NCBI GenBank assembly: GCA_946482585.1
Contig: CAMLSI010000335.1
Coordinates: 1 to 6,101 of the forward strand
Direction: 5' to 3'
Origin: an uncultured Lysobacteraceae bacterium
Lineage (GTDB): Bacteria; Pseudomonadota; Gammaproteobacteria; Xanthomonadales; Rhodanobacteraceae
DNA length: 6,101 bases
A program made the position numbers and the translations under genes. The notes beneath the pieces were generated by a model that saw nothing but the letters and a program-made list of their open reading frames with translations, was not told the DNA's origin and ran no database searches. Positions within the stretch are counted from its first letter, which is position 1, and each line of letters opens with the position of its first letter. Of this stretch, positions 5,152 to 6,101 are shown piece after piece.

Positions 5152-6101
5152 TCAGTCGTGGCGGAGCACGACGAAAGCGCCCGAGCAATCGACCACGGCG
5201 ATGTCGGGCTTGCCGTCGATGTTGAAATCGCCGACCGCGATCGCGCCGGCATCGAAGCCGCCGTTGAAGTAGAGCGGCGGATCGAAGCTGAAGTCGCCGC
5301 GGCTGGCGTAGAACACGAGGCTCTTCGCGCCGGCCGCCTCGAGGCCGATCACGAGGTCAATGTAGGTGTCGCCGTTGAAATCGGTGACCGCGATCGAGGT
5401 TGCCGCGTGCGGCAGCGCGATTTCGTTGAGGTCGGCGACGAGCGCGAAAGGCCGGTTCGGATCCGGCACGTTGCGGTAGAAATTCACGCGATGGAAGCCG
5501 CCGAGCGCGTTGGCCGGCGGAAAGCTCGAGATCACCGCGAGATCGCGGCGGCCGTCGCGGTTGAAGTCGCCGACGGCCGAGGCGATCGTGTCGACCTGCG
5601 GCGGGAGTCCGCCGGGAAAGATGTCCTGGTAGGTCGCAGCGAAGCCGCCATTGCTGGCGTTGAATAGCAGTTTGACCGTGTTGTGATTCTCGATCAGCAG
5701 TTCCGCTCTGCCGTCGCCGCTGAAATCCTCGGTGCGCGCGCGCAGCGGAAACTCCGGCGCCTGCAGTCGTGGCCGGACCGGATCGGCCACGAGATTGCCG
5801 CCGGGCGTGCCGCGCAGCAGGGCCACCGTGTTGCGCTGAAGAACCGGCGGGTTGCTGCCCGGATAGATGCGCGAGTCATTGAGCGGGTCGGTATCGACGA
5901 CGGCCAGGTCGATGAAGCCATCGCTGTCGAAATCCGCTGCAGCGACATCGGTGATGCGCGAGTTCGGTCCGATCGAACCCACCGGGGTCGACGGCCCGTC
6001 GGCGAAGCCGCCGCTGCCGTCGCCGTACTTGACGACCACCGAGTCGACGAGGCCGATGGCAATGTCGCCGGTGCCGTCGCCATCGAAGTCGGCGGCGGCG
6101 A
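5152..6101 (-). CDS. FG-GAP/VCBS repeat protein, C-terminal part (cut by window edge)
   Basis: The frame is open to the right edge, giving 315 visible residues; the N-terminus, including any signal peptide, lies outside the window. Six calcium-binding loops of the DxDxDGxxD type recur about every 50-70 residues: DFDGDGTGD, DFDSDGFID, DFSGDGRAE, DFNRDGRRD, DFNGDTYID and DFNIDGKPD, at visible residues 4, 56, 125, 178, 240 and 291. Each is followed by a hydrophobic strand such as LAVV or IAVV, and glycine/phenylalanine segments lie between, as in integrin-like beta-propeller blades. Such proteins are usually exported and bind calcium. The fifth loop has Thr-Tyr where Gly is normal, and the third ends in Glu instead of Asp. 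No C-terminal sorting domain is visible; it ends just after the last blade (FVVLRHD). It converges on the PilN-like gene with 53 bases between. Its partner or ligand is unknown. Confidence 0.93.
   Translation of the reverse strand, partial: AAADFDGDGTGDIAIGLVDSVVVKYGDGSGGFADGPSTPVGSIGPNSRITDVAAADFDSDGFIDLAVVDTDPLNDSRIYPGSNPPVLQRNTVALLRGTPGGNLVADPVRPRLQAPEFPLRARTEDFSGDGRAELLIENHNTVKLLFNASNGGFAATYQDIFPGGLPPQVDTIASAVGDFNRDGRRDLAVISSFPPANALGGFHRVNFYRNVPDPNRPFALVADLNEIALPHAATSIAVTDFNGDTYIDLVIGLEAAGAKSLVFYASRGDFSFDPPLYFNGGFDAGAIAVGDFNIDGKPDIAVVDCSGAFVVLRHD

Noticed and set aside
5158..5667. A plus-strand open frame with a repetitive Val/Glu/Ala/Asp translation
   Set aside because: The repetition is the antisense image of the repeated Asp/Gly codons of the FG-GAP loops, not a separate repeat protein.
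1..6101. CRISPR array, insertion sequence or direct-repeat array
   Set aside because: No regularly spaced repeats, transposase motifs or terminal inverted repeats were seen in the window.

Overview
The window is GC-rich DNA (about 65% by eye) with tightly packed bacterial genes. The gene mix suggests a proteobacterium: a TetR regulator divergent from an O-methyltransferase, a lipobox lipoprotein, a PilN-like domain, FG-GAP repeats and a CHAT/STAND pair. A gammaproteobacterium of the Xanthomonadales/Nevskiales type fits best. This placement is inferred from gene style; no taxonomic marker is present.

Left part (1-1650, all minus strand). Read in transcription order this is a probable three-gene operon. 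It starts with a 69-residue exported peptide with four cysteines (1650-1441) behind a strong ribosome binding site. A CHAT-domain caspase-like protease of 377 residues follows (1371-238), with an intact-looking His230/Cys276 dyad. Last is the start of an nSTAND-type P-loop NTPase (236 to beyond the left edge), whose ATG lies one base after the protease stop codon. A STAND switch coupled to a caspase-like protease resembles bacterial conflict or programmed-death modules. This is the part most worth following up.

Middle part (1651-3606). A TetR repressor (minus) and a class I SAM-dependent O-methyltransferase (plus) diverge from a short intergenic region. That region holds a 10-bp inverted repeat (9 of 10 matching) with a 15-bp spacer, probably the repressor's operator. 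The repeat covers the upstream ATG of the TetR frame and so favours the internal ATG at 2591. Converging on the methyltransferase is a 74-codon remnant of the C-terminus of a different methyltransferase family, closed upstream by an in-frame stop. About 280 bases beyond it carry no recognisable gene.

Right part (3889-6101). An extended -10 promoter precedes an unrecognised lipoprotein with six further cysteines. Next is a small exported protein that is essentially a free-standing PilN-like periplasmic domain. A convergent FG-GAP (VCBS-type) repeat protein with at least six calcium-loop repeats enters from the right edge. These three look like cell-envelope or surface proteins. Nothing in the sequence ties them to the CHAT/STAND operon.
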